Source: a virus
Reading direction: 5' to 3' (one strand)
DNA length: 64,000 nt
Virus record (IMG/VR): IMGVR_UViG_3300009129_001478
Span: 1-64,000 of that record
Shown: in pieces, positions 16,495-24,549 of the stretch
Position numbering within the stretch: position 1 is the stretch's first letter
Layout: each line of letters begins with the position of its first letter
The notes under the pieces: generated by a model
Databases searched by the model: none
Seen by the model: only the letters and a program-made list of their open reading frames with translations
Told to the model about the DNA's origin: nothing
Position numbers and translations under genes: made by a program

Positions 16495-17391
16495 ATGAGC
16501 CGTCAGAACCAATGTCATGCTTGCGGAGGCTGGGGTCATAACCGTCGGTCATGCCCGCGAATTAAAGACGCCCACGCCAAGGTTGAAGCCATGGCCAAAA
16601 AGTACGGGATTGTGCCCCCTGCCAAAGATGGCTATGTTTCCACATCGTGGATCGCCGACATCAACGCCGCTAGCCTGAAGGCCAACGGCAACGTCAACCA
16701 TCCAGAGGACACCATCTCCTACGGAGAGCGTTGGCACTGGGAAGAGCTTGAAGAACGCCAGCGGGCACAAGCCCGAAAGAACGGTCGTGGTCGCACCTGC
16801 GGCTTCTGCGGCATGGGCGGTCACAACTCTCGCACCTGCCCCGACAAGAAGCAGCACATCAAAGACTGCGATGCGATGCAGGGTCTTGCTCACCGAGTGG
16901 TTGCGGCTTGCCTTGAAAAGGCTGGCATCGTTCCGGGTGCTCTCATGCGGTACCGTGACTGGTGCATGACAAACAATAAGTATGTTCAGACGATGTGCCT
17001 GGTCACCGGGATTGATTGGAACGGCGTTGCCGAGCCTGAGTACGACTCCTCCCAAGGTTTGCCACGAGGTTTTGAGCAATGGTTCAAGCATGGTATGATT
17101 GTGGTTCGTCGTCCCAACGGCGAGACGGGCAAGCTTCGGATTCCTCGGGACGTCAAGCAGCAAAGCAGCTACGACTACCACGAGAAGGAAAGCGAAATTC
17201 ACGGGCTCGTTAGCCCGGTGCTCAACGGAGAGGTCAACAAAGACAACGGCTGGAAGGGCGACAACGTTACCCTCCTCAGTCCCGCCGCCGCCGGCATCTA
17301 CCGCTGGGGCCCCACCGGCTTGGCTGATAAAGATTTTGAGCCGGTGGTTGATGAACTGGTCAACCAAGTGTCCAAATACTCTCAACACTAG
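16495..17391 (+). CDS. double CCHC zinc-knuckle protein
   Basis: 298 residues, ribosome site AGAGGAGAGAG. Two exact CX2CX4HX4C knuckles: C7-C10-H15-C20 and C102-C105-H110-C115, separated by a helical linker. In retroviral Gag and eukaryotic RNA-binding proteins such knuckles bind single-stranded RNA or DNA. The remaining 180 residues (VTGIDWNGVAEPEYDSSQG and LVSPVLNGEV) contain beta strands and no family I recognise. Base composition is more GC-rich than the neighbours, with strong use of GCC and AAC codons, so expression is probably high. A nucleic-acid-binding role is inferred from the knuckles. Confidence 0.8.
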   Translation: MSRQNQCHACGGWGHNRRSCPRIKDAHAKVEAMAKKYGIVPPAKDGYVSTSWIADINAASLKANGNVNHPEDTISYGERWHWEELEERQRAQARKNGRGRTCGFCGMGGHNSRTCPDKKQHIKDCDAMQGLAHRVVAACLEKAGIVPGALMRYRDWCMTNNKYVQTMCLVTGIDWNGVAEPEYDSSQGLPRGFEQWFKHGMIVVRRPNGETGKLRIPRDVKQQSSYDYHEKESEIHGLVSPVLNGEVNKDNGWKGDNVTLLSPAAAGIYRWGPTGLADKDFEPVVDELVNQVSKYSQH

Positions 17392-17398
17392 GAGCAAG

Positions 17399-17512
17399 AT
17401 GATGACTCTCTTGAAAGATGTTTTAAGGTTTATTTTAAGCCCTCGTCCGCATCGCCACTGCCGGGCACTTGACGAAGCCCGCGCAGTTAACGCTAGCGCG
17501 AGTTTCCTGTAG
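17399..17512 (+). CDS. small hypothetical protein
   Basis: 37 residues behind CTAGGAGCAAG, seven bases after the knuckle gene. Basic, with an N-terminal amphipathic helix (MMTLLKDVLRFIL). Too short to classify. Confidence 0.45.
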   Translation: MMTLLKDVLRFILSPRPHRHCRALDEARAVNASASFL

Positions 17513-17521
17513 AATAGAAGA

Positions 17522-17656
17522 ATGGAAAAGAAAATAGCAGAATTAGAAACAGTCCTCGCCACTCTAGAGAAGGCAATGACTGTCATGTATCAACTGGTTA
17601 TGACTCATCAGCGCAAGATTGATGAGCTTGAGAAGCGCACAAGGGACCTGTCTTGA
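17522..17656 (+). CDS. small coiled-coil protein
   Basis: 44 residues, almost wholly a heptad coiled coil (KIAELETVLATLEKAM, HQRKIDELEKRT). It overlaps the next start by four bases. Resembles small phage SlyX-like proteins in shape. Confidence 0.55.
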   Translation: MEKKIAELETVLATLEKAMTVMYQLVMTHQRKIDELEKRTRDLS

Positions 17657-17913
17657 AAAAGATCATCCACGTCAACCAGCACGTCATCAAGCGCAATACA
17701 AAGCACGGAACCGACGAGCCAGTTTTGACGGTAAAAACATATAAAGAAAATAATTATGCCCACGAGGCTATACTAAAAACAAAAGACGGGGTAGAGTTTG
17801 CTAAAGTGATATACAGACCACACAAACCGCTGAGTTGCGGAGCAAGAGTTTGGATTGAACTAGACACAGACACCACTGATGTTGATTTGATTGTGAGAGA
17901 AGATGACGCTTGA
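17653..17913 (+). CDS. hypothetical beta-rich protein
   Basis: 86 residues, TTG start in a TTGA overlap. Strands HVIKRNTKHGTDEPVLTVKT and VEFAKVIYRPHKPLSCGARVW suggest a small beta sandwich. It precedes a methyltransferase gene, overlapping it by 11 bases; a shared task is possible but not shown. Confidence 0.6.
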   Translation: MKKIIHVNQHVIKRNTKHGTDEPVLTVKTYKENNYAHEAILKTKDGVEFAKVIYRPHKPLSCGARVWIELDTDTTDVDLIVREDDA

Positions 17914-18643
17914 GCTAAAACACGCAGACTGTTTAGAATACCTCAGAACGATTCCAAGTGATTCAGTGGATCTTGTGATAGTGGATCCTCCTTATTTTGA
18001 AATCGTAAAGGACCCATGGGACAATCAATGGGCTTCTGAAATGGCGTACCTTGCCTGGTGCCAGGAGTGGACTCAGGAATGTTTCCGCGTTATGAAGCCT
18101 GGGAGTTGCTTCTATGTGTGGGGGACGACGAAGGAAGATACGTTCCTGCGTTATAAGTTGGATGTCTTGAATAATATTCCCAACGCTCATTATCAAAACT
18201 GGATCATTTGGTCCTACGATTGGGGGGGCAGAACTAAAAAGAAATTCCCCCGCAAGCACGAGGATATTCTAATGTATTCCAAGGGTCCCGATTTTCCATT
18301 TCATGCTGATGAGGTGAGGGTGCCGTACAGAATGAAGCGAAATGTTCGGGCAGAAGCCGAAAACAATCCCCTCGGGAAGGTACCAACAGACGTATGGGAA
18401 AAGAATAACCACACTGCTAGCAAAGAGTATGCCGGGTGGCACTCTACCCAAAAACCGATCAGCTTGATTGAGAGAATGATTAAAGCCCATACACAGCCTG
18501 GAGATCTTGTGTTAGACTGTTTTAGTGGGGCGGGGTCAACCATGATTGCGTGCAAAAACACAGGAAGATCTTTTAAAGGGTGTGACTTTGATGCAGATTA
18601 TATTGAAAAGTCCATGGAAAGACTTCAAAAGTTGTCAGCCTGA
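17903..18643 (+). CDS. DNA N4/N6 methyltransferase
   Basis: 246 residues. The catalytic DPPY (VDLVIVDPPYF, about 23-33) comes before the AdoMet-binding block (LDCFSGAGSTMIACK, near 200-214), the order of beta-class amino-methyltransferases. HSTQKPISLIERMIK is the family's conserved TQKP block. No restriction partner sits beside it, so it may protect phage DNA against host enzymes. Confidence 0.88.
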   Translation: MTLELKHADCLEYLRTIPSDSVDLVIVDPPYFEIVKDPWDNQWASEMAYLAWCQEWTQECFRVMKPGSCFYVWGTTKEDTFLRYKLDVLNNIPNAHYQNWIIWSYDWGGRTKKKFPRKHEDILMYSKGPDFPFHADEVRVPYRMKRNVRAEAENNPLGKVPTDVWEKNNHTASKEYAGWHSTQKPISLIERMIKAHTQPGDLVLDCFSGAGSTMIACKNTGRSFKGCDFDADYIEKSMERLQKLSA

Positions 18644-18655
18644 GAAGCAATACCC

Positions 18656-18862
18656 ATGAACAATGTAAATCACCCAGTCCACTACAACAAGGGATCAATT
18701 GAGGCAATTGATATAATTGAAGATTGGGACTTAAACTTTAGCGTAGGAAATGTTATAAAGTATATGCTCCGAGCCCCACACAAGGGTGAAGAGCTTGAAG
18801 ATTTGGAAAAAGCAAAGTGGTACCTCGAGCGCCACATCAAAAACGTCAAGAAAGGAAAATAA
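18656..18862 (+). CDS. DUF3310 phage protein (SaV-like)
   Basis: 68 residues: NHPVHYNKGSIEAIDIIEDW, GNVIKYMLRAPHKG and LEKAKWYLERHI are the three conserved blocks of DUF3310, common in phages and sometimes annotated as a nucleotide kinase without firm proof. Complete length for the family. Confidence 0.85.
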   Translation: MNNVNHPVHYNKGSIEAIDIIEDWDLNFSVGNVIKYMLRAPHKGEELEDLEKAKWYLERHIKNVKKGK

Positions 18863-18863
18863 A

Positions 18864-19049
18864 ATGACGACCAATAATAATGTAGTAAATAAGTGGAATG
18901 AGTTGAAGACTCTAGTTGAGAACATTGAGGACGATGTTCAAAAGAATGCTACGGGCAATAAAGCTGCCGGTACGCGTGCTCGCAAAGGGTTGCGCACTCT
19001 CAAGACCACCGCCTCCGAGCTTGTGCGTCTCACTCTCGGAAAGGAATAG
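18864..19049 (+). CDS. histone H1-like (Hc1-type) DNA-binding protein
   Basis: 61 residues from the ATG at 18864 (AAGGAAAATAA). KWNELKTLVENIEDDVQKN, then GNKAAGTRARKGLRTLKT, matches the Hc1-type N-terminal domain: a helical hairpin with an acidic first half and GNKAA-x-RARK turn. The lysine tail of chlamydial Hc1 is absent. It would bind and compact or shield DNA. Identification is by pattern. Confidence 0.6.
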   Translation: MTTNNNVVNKWNELKTLVENIEDDVQKNATGNKAAGTRARKGLRTLKTTASELVRLTLGKE

Positions 19050-19052
19050 GGT

Positions 19053-19361
19053 ATGGAACTCCATCTTCGGTGGGCAGAAAAGTTTGAAGTGGTGCGAGAG
19101 TACCCTACGTTTAGCTTGAGTACGGAAAGATTTCCGGAGCTAGAACTTGAAATCCAGAAAGTGCTGGATGCTCCTCATCCCGCTGCCCGGCAAGAGGCAC
19201 TGGACGATCTTGAATACAAGATGCACCACACGGAAGAGCGGGGGGAAACAATTATGGAAATTGTAGGTCCGCGGGATCACTTCGCGGACGCTAAGATATC
19301 CCCGACAACAGATGAAGAGGGGTTCTTGAAGATCGCCGACATGGTTGAGGAGGAGGAGTGA
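19053..19361 (+). CDS. hypothetical protein
   Basis: 102 residues, three bases after the H1-like gene. It mixes an N-terminal beta segment (FEVVREYPTFSLSTERFPEL) with an acidic helical C-terminus. No family recognised. Confidence 0.6.
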   Translation: MELHLRWAEKFEVVREYPTFSLSTERFPELELEIQKVLDAPHPAARQEALDDLEYKMHHTEERGETIMEIVGPRDHFADAKISPTTDEEGFLKIADMVEEEE

Positions 19362-19362
19362 G

Positions 19363-19881
19363 ATGGATTCTACGCAAAGCTATATAAAGATCCATGGGAT
19401 CTGCGCTGAAGCCGCTGGGGATTTCGCGTTTGATCATGATACCGACTGCGCCGATCTCTTCACCGAGTTGGTGCCCGACTTAGATAACTGGGGCGGCGTT
19501 GGCTGGATGGAGCTTTCTGAGTTTGATTACGAAGGGGACCGGCAAATTATCAACTTGATTGTAGAGACAAAGTGGGCTCCGCCCACCGAATGGCTGCGCA
19601 ATGCTAGCATCGGGAGCCACTATTTACAAAACAAGCTCATTACGATGACAACCATTCAGAAAGATGAAACCTGTGTCACCGGAGTTGCCGTCATGGATGG
19701 GGAGATCTTGCAAAACAAGCTCATCCATGAGATGGACTCAGAAGACGTCGGCAAATATTATAATGATGATGTGTCCGGTTACGATTTGGACGACTTAGAT
19801 AATCAAATTTGGGATTCAATCGCAAAGTTCGTGAAAGTCTGCGAACAATTTTACCTTGAAGGGGATAAAGAAAATGACTAA
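19363..19881 (+). CDS. hypothetical acidic protein
   Basis: 172 residues from the ATG behind GAGGAGGAGTGAG, directly after the preceding stop. It is acidic, with aromatic-rich strands (GGVGWMELSEFDYEGDRQI) and an internal repeat of LQNKLI at about 87 and 120. No family recognised. Confidence 0.6.
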   Translation: MDSTQSYIKIHGICAEAAGDFAFDHDTDCADLFTELVPDLDNWGGVGWMELSEFDYEGDRQIINLIVETKWAPPTEWLRNASIGSHYLQNKLITMTTIQKDETCVTGVAVMDGEILQNKLIHEMDSEDVGKYYNDDVSGYDLDDLDNQIWDSIAKFVKVCEQFYLEGDKEND

Positions 19882-20326
19882 AACAGTAGAAGCAGGGTCC
19901 TCAGTCACCCTCCATTACACAGGCACGCTTGACGATGGCACTGAGTTTGATAGCTCGCGCACTCGTGAAGAGCCGATGACTGTTCCGATCGGCAATGGCC
20001 AGCTTATCGCCAGTTTTGAAAACGCTCTGGTCGGGATGACGGAGGGTGAAACTAAAACCTTCACAATCCCGTCCAATGAAGCTTATGGTCCGCACAACCC
20101 TGAGCAAATCACAACGCTGGAGCGCAACATCTTTCCGGAGGATTTTGAGTTCACACCAGGCATGACAGTGCCTCTTACGAACCAGCAGGGAGAAAACTTT
20201 ATGGTTGTTCTCACAGAGGTTCAAGAGACTGAAGTGACTGCTGACTTTAATCATCCTCTTGCCGGCAAAGACCTTACGTTTGAAGTAGAGGTGATCACGG
20301 TCAATGATGCGACGACTGACAGCTAA
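19874..20326 (+). CDS. FKBP-type peptidyl-prolyl isomerase, SlyD-like
   Basis: 150 residues. VTLHYTGTLDDGTEFDSS opens the FKBP domain, an inserted flap (residues 68-120, ending DFNHPLAGKDLTFEVEVITV) replaces the bulge as in SlyD. SlyD enzymes isomerise proline bonds and act as chaperones through this flap. The His-rich metal-binding tail of E. coli SlyD is absent. With GroEL and a J-domain-like protein it forms a folding set in this phage. Confidence 0.9.
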   Translation: MTKTVEAGSSVTLHYTGTLDDGTEFDSSRTREEPMTVPIGNGQLIASFENALVGMTEGETKTFTIPSNEAYGPHNPEQITTLERNIFPEDFEFTPGMTVPLTNQQGENFMVVLTEVQETEVTADFNHPLAGKDLTFEVEVITVNDATTDS

Positions 20327-20438
20327 GATTCTATTTTTCTGTGCGCGGATCTTCCAGAGCAGAGGGATGCTGATTGGGCAATGGTTCCAAAACAAAGGCA
20401 TCCTTCTGCTTGCGGGAGTGAGGTCTAAGCGTGATTAG
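20307..20438 (+). CDS. possible small hydrophobic protein
   Basis: 43-residue frame overlapping the end of the FKBP gene by 20 bases and the next start by 8. It has a basic start and two mildly hydrophobic helices (LTAKILFFCARIF, GILLLAGV). The tight overlaps fit this genome's style, but no ribosome site is clear. Confidence 0.35.
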   Translation: MRRLTAKILFFCARIFQSRGMLIGQWFQNKGILLLAGVRSKRD

Positions 20439-20718
20439 TTTGCTTTTAGCGGGGCTGATCGCAGCCCCTACGAGCTACGGAAAGCGCCCCCTGACGAACC
20501 GGCAGGTTCGGGCAAAAGCATACCAAATCGTGCAACATTTGAAGAGGCAAGATCCTCGTGTTTTACGTTCGGTAATGTACTATATGAAGTGGGTTCCCAA
20601 GCTTGAGTACAAGCGGGAAAACTGTAAGAAAAATAACAAAGATGCACTCAAAAAGATAAATGATTGGGAGATGGAAATGTTATTAGACATGTCAGGGATC
20701 CCGAGGAAGAAACGATGA
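20431..20718 (+). CDS. small exported protein
   Basis: 95 residues, GTG start, GGGAGTGAGG ribosome site. A short signal peptide (LLLAGLIAAPTSYG) precedes a basic helical mature part (NRQVRAKAYQIVQHLKRQ). It overlaps the lipoprotein gene by four bases (ATGA), so the two exported proteins are probably made together. Confidence 0.6.
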   Translation: MISLLLAGLIAAPTSYGKRPLTNRQVRAKAYQIVQHLKRQDPRVLRSVMYYMKWVPKLEYKRENCKKNNKDALKKINDWEMEMLLDMSGIPRKKR

Positions 20719-21131
20719 AAAAACTCAATACCATCACCATTGATATGATGATACTCGTTGGAGTTCTAGCAGTGTTGTCCTTGGTCTTTGGGCTAAGTGG
20801 CTGTGCTCACAATGCCCCGGCGATTGAAAACTGTTGCCAACGGTTAGATGTTCGCACCAAAGAGATGCAAGAGTTTAATCGCTTTTGTAAAGTTCTTGTT
20901 TTCGCTGTACACCGAACAGACAAAAACACAAAAACCTACGAAAGCATTCAGAATAAACTAGGTGTATGTAGATTTGTATTTGGTGTAGAAAATGATAACG
21001 AACTGTTGAGTTCGGGTCCCGACGACGCCTATTACAAGGTTCGCCAATACATCATCCCAAACCCCTCTGAGAATGGCTGGATGATGCCTCTTGACTGCGA
21101 TCCGGATCAACCTTCTTGTGAAGAGTTCTAG
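20715..21131 (+). CDS. lipoprotein, paralogue of the gene at 15568
   Basis: 138 residues from the ATGA overlap at 20715. Signal helix plus the lipobox LSGC at about residue 31. The mature part NCCQRLDVRTKEMQEFNRFC and GVCRFVFGV repeats the CC-x-RL...EF-R-C...C-x-x-V pattern of the shorter lipoprotein at 15568-15843, and then extends by 50 residues. Four conserved cysteines could form two disulphides in the periplasm. Confidence 0.68.
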   Translation: MKKLNTITIDMMILVGVLAVLSLVFGLSGCAHNAPAIENCCQRLDVRTKEMQEFNRFCKVLVFAVHRTDKNTKTYESIQNKLGVCRFVFGVENDNELLSSGPDDAYYKVRQYIIPNPSENGWMMPLDCDPDQPSCEEF

Positions 21132-21145
21132 ATAAAGGGCACCAA

Positions 21146-21262
21146 ATGAAAACATTATTATTTGCATCCATCGCGATCATCGCTGGCATCCTTACTGCTA
21201 AACTAATCATGAACTTTGTAGAGTTTATTATACAAGCTACCAAGAACCAAGATCAGGACTAA
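21146..21262 (+). CDS. small single-span membrane protein
   Basis: 38 residues; almost all one hydrophobic helix (LLFASIAIIAGILTAKLIM) with a short charged tail. It lies 14 bases after the lipoprotein gene. Confidence 0.5.
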   Translation: MKTLLFASIAIIAGILTAKLIMNFVEFIIQATKNQDQD

Positions 21263-21267
21263 CCACC

Positions 21268-21402
21268 ATGAACAAACACCTTGATAACCTGCGCCAAAAC
21301 TATAGCCAATTCAGAGAAGACCACTTTGCCCTGCACCTGGGATTGGTGGTGGCAATTGGCAGCTTTATGGGAGCCTGGCTGGGCAGCATGATCTTTCTTT
21401 AA
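21268..21402 (+). CDS. small single-span membrane protein
   Basis: 44 residues. A charged N-terminal helix (NLRQNYSQFREDH) is followed by a glycine-rich span (LGLVVAIGSFMGAWLGSM). The adjacent gene is similar in plan; the pair resembles small phage membrane proteins of unknown function. Confidence 0.5.
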   Translation: MNKHLDNLRQNYSQFREDHFALHLGLVVAIGSFMGAWLGSMIFL

Positions 21403-21867
21403 GAGTCACCTTGAAGGCACACAATAATAATTATGAAAGATATAAGAGAGTCTCTCACAGTAATAACAATAGCATTGTGCATAGTAACAACTGCGTATGG
21501 TTGTCAGCTTTTTTAGGCAGTGTTTACAGTGGTGTGTACAAAACCTCCAAAAAACACTGCAAAAGTTGCACGATTCGTAAGTATTTGTTTTGACGGCTAA
21601 GTGCAGTTAGTTTATAAGTAAAATCCAGCAATATCAATTGTTTCAGCTATTGTCAGCGATTGCCAGCTATTGGGGGAGATTGTCTGACTGCCCTTAGTAC
21701 ACCAAGAATTGAGTATTGTCAATTAGCAGGCAAAAGCCCACATCCTCCCATTATACCAGACTAATTATATTGCGTTAAGCCTATGCGACTAGGAGAGAAG
21801 TTAACTAAAGCACTGAAAAAGCAGGGAATAAAAAAACAAATAAAATGAAGAAAAGTGCTCTAAAAAG
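21403..21867. other. about 465-base gap with no convincing gene
   Basis: Only weak frames are present: a TTG-started 60-residue frame at 21411-21593 of unusual composition (Asn/Ser/Lys-rich) and a 27-residue frame at 21433-21516 with one hydrophobic stretch, both without ribosome sites. A tract at 21640-21690 repeats GCTATTG/GCGATTG words (TCAGCTATTGTCAGCGATTGCCAGCTATTGG), which may fold or be remains of a repeat. The right end holds the promoter of the MoxR gene. Confidence 0.5.
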
Positions 21868-21895
21868 TTGACAGATACCCTATCCATGGTAATAT
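21868..21895 (+). promoter_or_regulatory. promoter TTGACA-16-TAATAT
   Basis: TTGACA (21868-21873), 16-base spacer ending ATCCATGG, TAATAT (21890-21895). A near-perfect -35 and an extended -10. It drives the MoxR-like gene at 21921. Confidence 0.85.
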
Positions 21896-21920
21896 ATGAA
21901 TGTAAGGGAGAGAGATAATC

Positions 21921-22961
21921 ATGGCTGTTGACTTCAAAACCTTCGTTTCCTTGGCACCTGCCGTCAGTGCTGCTAAGCTTCCGGTTCTGCTCCGTGGTCG
22001 CCACGGCATTGGCAAGAGCCAGGTTGTTTACCAGATTGCTGCTGAGCTTGGTCTTCCAGTGGTTGAGCGCCGTGCCAGCCAGATGACTGAGGGAGATCTT
22101 GTCGGTCTTCCCAGCATTGAAGGAAACCGTACCACGTTCAATCCTCCCGATTGGTTCAAGCAATCCTGCGAAGAGGCAGTGGTTCTCTTCCTTGATGAAG
22201 TTGATCGTGCTACCCTTGAAGTTCGTCAAGGTATCTTTGAGTTGACTGACAGCCGTAAGCTGAACGGTCATAACCTTCACCCCAACACTCTGGTTTTCGC
22301 TGCCATCAACGGCGGTGAGCACGGTGCTAGCTATCAGGTCAATGAAATGGATCCTGCTGAGCTTGATCGCTGGAGTGTTTGGGATGTTGAGCCGACTACT
22401 GAAGACTGGTTGGCTTGGGGCAAGAACAATGTTGACGGTCTTGTTTGGGATTTCATCAATCAGAATCGCGCTCACCTTGAGCACAACGCTGACATTGAGC
22501 CCAACAAGCGTTATCCCAGCCGTCGTAGCTGGAAGCGTCTGAACGATGTGCTCGTCCAGGCTGAGCAACTGGAGGCTGGTCCTGCCATGTTCAACCTTGC
22601 TCAAAGCTTCGTCGGCTTTGAAGCTGCTGTTGCCCTGAATGACTTCGCCAAGAACTACGAGCGGGTTGTTACTGTTGATCAACTCCTCAATGGCGAGCGA
22701 GTTGAAGCCCTGGCTGCCTTCTCCTTGAATGAGCACTGCGCTTTGATTGAGAAGGTTGAAGCTGAAGAGACCTGCAAGACCGAACTGAACGATGATCAGA
22801 TCGGAAACCTTGCCAACTACTTCACGACTCTGCCCAGCGAAGCTGCCATGAAGTTGTGGGGCGTGATCAGCCAAGGCGGTGTCCAAGATAACGTTGTAAA
22901 ATTCCACGGTGCCAATGATGGCGCGGTCGGTGCTCACTTGAGCAAGATCCTGGGAGCCTAA
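21921..22961 (+). CDS. MoxR-like AAA+ ATPase
   Basis: 346 residues. Walker A GRHGIGKS (26-33), Walker B VLFLDEVDRA (near 92-101), and sensor region NTLVFAAINGG identify a MoxR-class AAA+ ATPase. These act as chaperones that load metal or remodel complexes together with a VWA-domain partner, and such a partner follows at 23111 under its own twin promoter. The gene uses a narrow codon set (CTT, GTT, AAG), which with the strong promoter suggests high expression. Confidence 0.88.
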   Translation: MAVDFKTFVSLAPAVSAAKLPVLLRGRHGIGKSQVVYQIAAELGLPVVERRASQMTEGDLVGLPSIEGNRTTFNPPDWFKQSCEEAVVLFLDEVDRATLEVRQGIFELTDSRKLNGHNLHPNTLVFAAINGGEHGASYQVNEMDPAELDRWSVWDVEPTTEDWLAWGKNNVDGLVWDFINQNRAHLEHNADIEPNKRYPSRRSWKRLNDVLVQAEQLEAGPAMFNLAQSFVGFEAAVALNDFAKNYERVVTVDQLLNGERVEALAAFSLNEHCALIEKVEAEETCKTELNDDQIGNLANYFTTLPSEAAMKLWGVISQGGVQDNVVKFHGANDGAVGAHLSKILGA

Positions 22962-23004
22962 TCTCTCTCTTACCTTACACCTAGGTTCCCAAAGGTCGGC
23001 AAGC

Positions 23005-23032
23005 GCTCAGCAAAAGCTGGGCATTTGTTTTT
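23005..23032 (+). terminator. probable terminator
   Basis: GCTCAGC-AAAA-GCTGGGC (one G-U pair) followed by ATTTGTTTTT. It separates the MoxR and VWA genes, which have separate promoters. Confidence 0.5.
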
Positions 23033-23058
23033 AAGGGCACAAAAAAGTAATAAAAAAG

Positions 23059-23086
23059 TTGACAACAACCGTATCCATGCTATTAT
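23059..23086 (+). promoter_or_regulatory. promoter TTGACA-16-TATTAT
   Basis: TTGACA (23059-23064), 16-base spacer ending ATCCATGC, TATTAT (23081-23086). Same design as the promoter at 21868, so the two partners are probably co-regulated. Confidence 0.85.
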
Positions 23087-23110
23087 ACTATTGTAAGGGA
23101 GAGATAACAC

Positions 23111-24313
23111 ATGAGCTTTGATCTGAAACTCCATGCTTATCGGCTGCTAATGGACGAGCCGTTCTTTGCTGCTCTCAGCCGGAAGATTGAGAAGCGTGCT
23201 GATACCGGCATTCCTACCGCTGGTGTGCGCGTTGATCCTGAGACTGCTCAGTTTGAAATGATTTACAACCCTGATTTCTTTGCCAGCTTGCCCGAAGAGC
23301 ATGTTCGCGGAGTTCTCAAGCATGAGTTCTATCACCTGATCTTTGACCACGTTACCAGCCGCAAGCCAGAGGGAGTTCCTCACAAGGCTTGGAACATTGC
23401 TGCTGACCTGGCGATCAACAGCCACCTCCAAGGTGAACTGCCTGAGATGGCATGCATGCCTGGTGTCGGTCCTTTCGCTGATCTACCTCTTCATCAGACT
23501 GCTGAGTGGTACCTTGCCAATATGCCTCAGAGCGATGAGAGCGAGGGTGGCGGTGAAGGCAGCGGTGACGGCGGTGAGGGCGGCGATGGCCAGCCTAACG
23601 CTGACAGCCCTGGCAGCTTTGACGACCACTCCGGTTGGTCTGAGAGCGGTGACAGCCCTGCGCAAGAGGCTGCCAACCAGATGGCTAAGGAGCGACTCAA
23701 GCAAGCCATGAAGGAAGCTGCCAACGAGGCTAGCCAATCCAGCAAGGGCTGGGGCTCCATGTCTGCGGGAGTAAAAGAAGAAATCCTAAAACGCTTAGAG
23801 ACTAAGGTAGACTGGAAGAAGGTACTGCGGTACTTCATCAAGACTAGCCAACGTGCTGCCAGAAGGTCCAGCGTCAAGCGCATCAACAAGCGTTACGCTT
23901 ACATCCATCCCGGCAAGAAGACCCAGCGGCAGGCAAAGATTGCCATCGCCATTGACCAGTCTGGCAGCGTCAGCGATCAGATGCTGGAAGCCTTCTTCGG
24001 CGAGTTGAATAGCCTGGCTAAGCTGGCAGAGTTCACAGTCGTTCCCTTTGATACTGAGGTAGCTGAGGATAAGGTCTACGTTTGGAAGAAGGGTCAGAAC
24101 AAGAAGGCTGAGCGCGTGATGTACGGCGGCACTTGCTTTGACGCTCCCACCGAATACGTCAACAAGAATAGCTTTGATGGCGTCATTATTCTGACGGACA
24201 TGGAAGCTCCCAAGCCCAAGGCTTGCAAGGCTCAGCGCATGTGGCTTACCGATGCCCGCGGTGCCAGCCGTCCCTACTTCAAGACCAACGAGCGGGTCAT
24301 TGCAATAGACTAA
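23111..24313 (+). CDS. VWA-like metallopeptidase-domain protein (DUF2201), MoxR partner
   Basis: 400 residues. The N-terminal domain has LKHEFYHLIFDH (HExxH at 71-75), the zinc site of putative metallopeptidases fused to VWA-like domains. A low-complexity Gly/Ser/Asp linker runs from about 137 to 185. The C-terminal VWA-like domain starts AIAIDQSGSVSDQM (MIDAS DxSGS). In bacteria this architecture is paired with a MoxR ATPase, as here. Whether the peptidase is active is unknown. Substrate unknown. Confidence 0.85.
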   Translation: MSFDLKLHAYRLLMDEPFFAALSRKIEKRADTGIPTAGVRVDPETAQFEMIYNPDFFASLPEEHVRGVLKHEFYHLIFDHVTSRKPEGVPHKAWNIAADLAINSHLQGELPEMACMPGVGPFADLPLHQTAEWYLANMPQSDESEGGGEGSGDGGEGGDGQPNADSPGSFDDHSGWSESGDSPAQEAANQMAKERLKQAMKEAANEASQSSKGWGSMSAGVKEEILKRLETKVDWKKVLRYFIKTSQRAARRSSVKRINKRYAYIHPGKKTQRQAKIAIAIDQSGSVSDQMLEAFFGELNSLAKLAEFTVVPFDTEVAEDKVYVWKKGQNKKAERVMYGGTCFDAPTEYVNKNSFDGVIILTDMEAPKPKACKAQRMWLTDARGASRPYFKTNERVIAID

Positions 24314-24378
24314 ACTACCGAACAAATGCGGATGTTTCGCGACGTTCTGCTAAACTTTGCGGGAACAAATAAAAAGAA

Positions 24379-24549
24379 ATGAATAACTTAACAGAGAAGA
24401 TCATAGCATATGAAAGCGGAGAACTAGATGCTAACGAAACTACCCAGCTATTCCAAGAGCTAGTTGATAGCGGACTTGCCTGGAACCTGCAAGGTCATTA
24501 CGGCAGAACAGCTTATGCCCTAATTGAAGCTGGTCTTGTCAGCGCCTGA
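24379..24549 (+). CDS. small conserved phage protein
   Basis: 56 residues: EKIIAYESGELDANETTQLF, then ELVDSGLAWNLQGHYGRTA. The YESGEL...LVDSGLAWxLQGHYGR pattern is common to many unrelated phage genomes, where it has no known function. The start at 24379 has a weak AAAAAG site. Confidence 0.8.
   Translation: MNNLTEKIIAYESGELDANETTQLFQELVDSGLAWNLQGHYGRTAYALIEAGLVSA

Noticed and set aside
16549-17586. Long minus-strand open frame (345 codons)
   Set aside because: It is antisense to the zinc-knuckle gene, whose promoter, ribosome site and two exact CCHC motifs show the + strand is coding; the frame arises from GC-rich codon bias.
21411-21593. TTG-started 60-codon frame
   Set aside because: No ribosome site, odd composition and no overlap coupling; described only as part of the unassigned gap.
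21640-21690. Possible CRISPR-like repeat tract
   Set aside because: The GCTATTG words are short, irregular and without spacers of fixed size; no CRISPR array is present in the window.
21801-22937. Long minus-strand open frame (378 codons)
   Set aside because: Antisense shadow of the MoxR ATPase, which has clear Walker motifs, a promoter and biased codons.
23795-24325. Minus-strand open frame of 176 codons
   Set aside because: Shadow of the VWA/metallopeptidase gene; composition follows the codon bias of the + strand gene.
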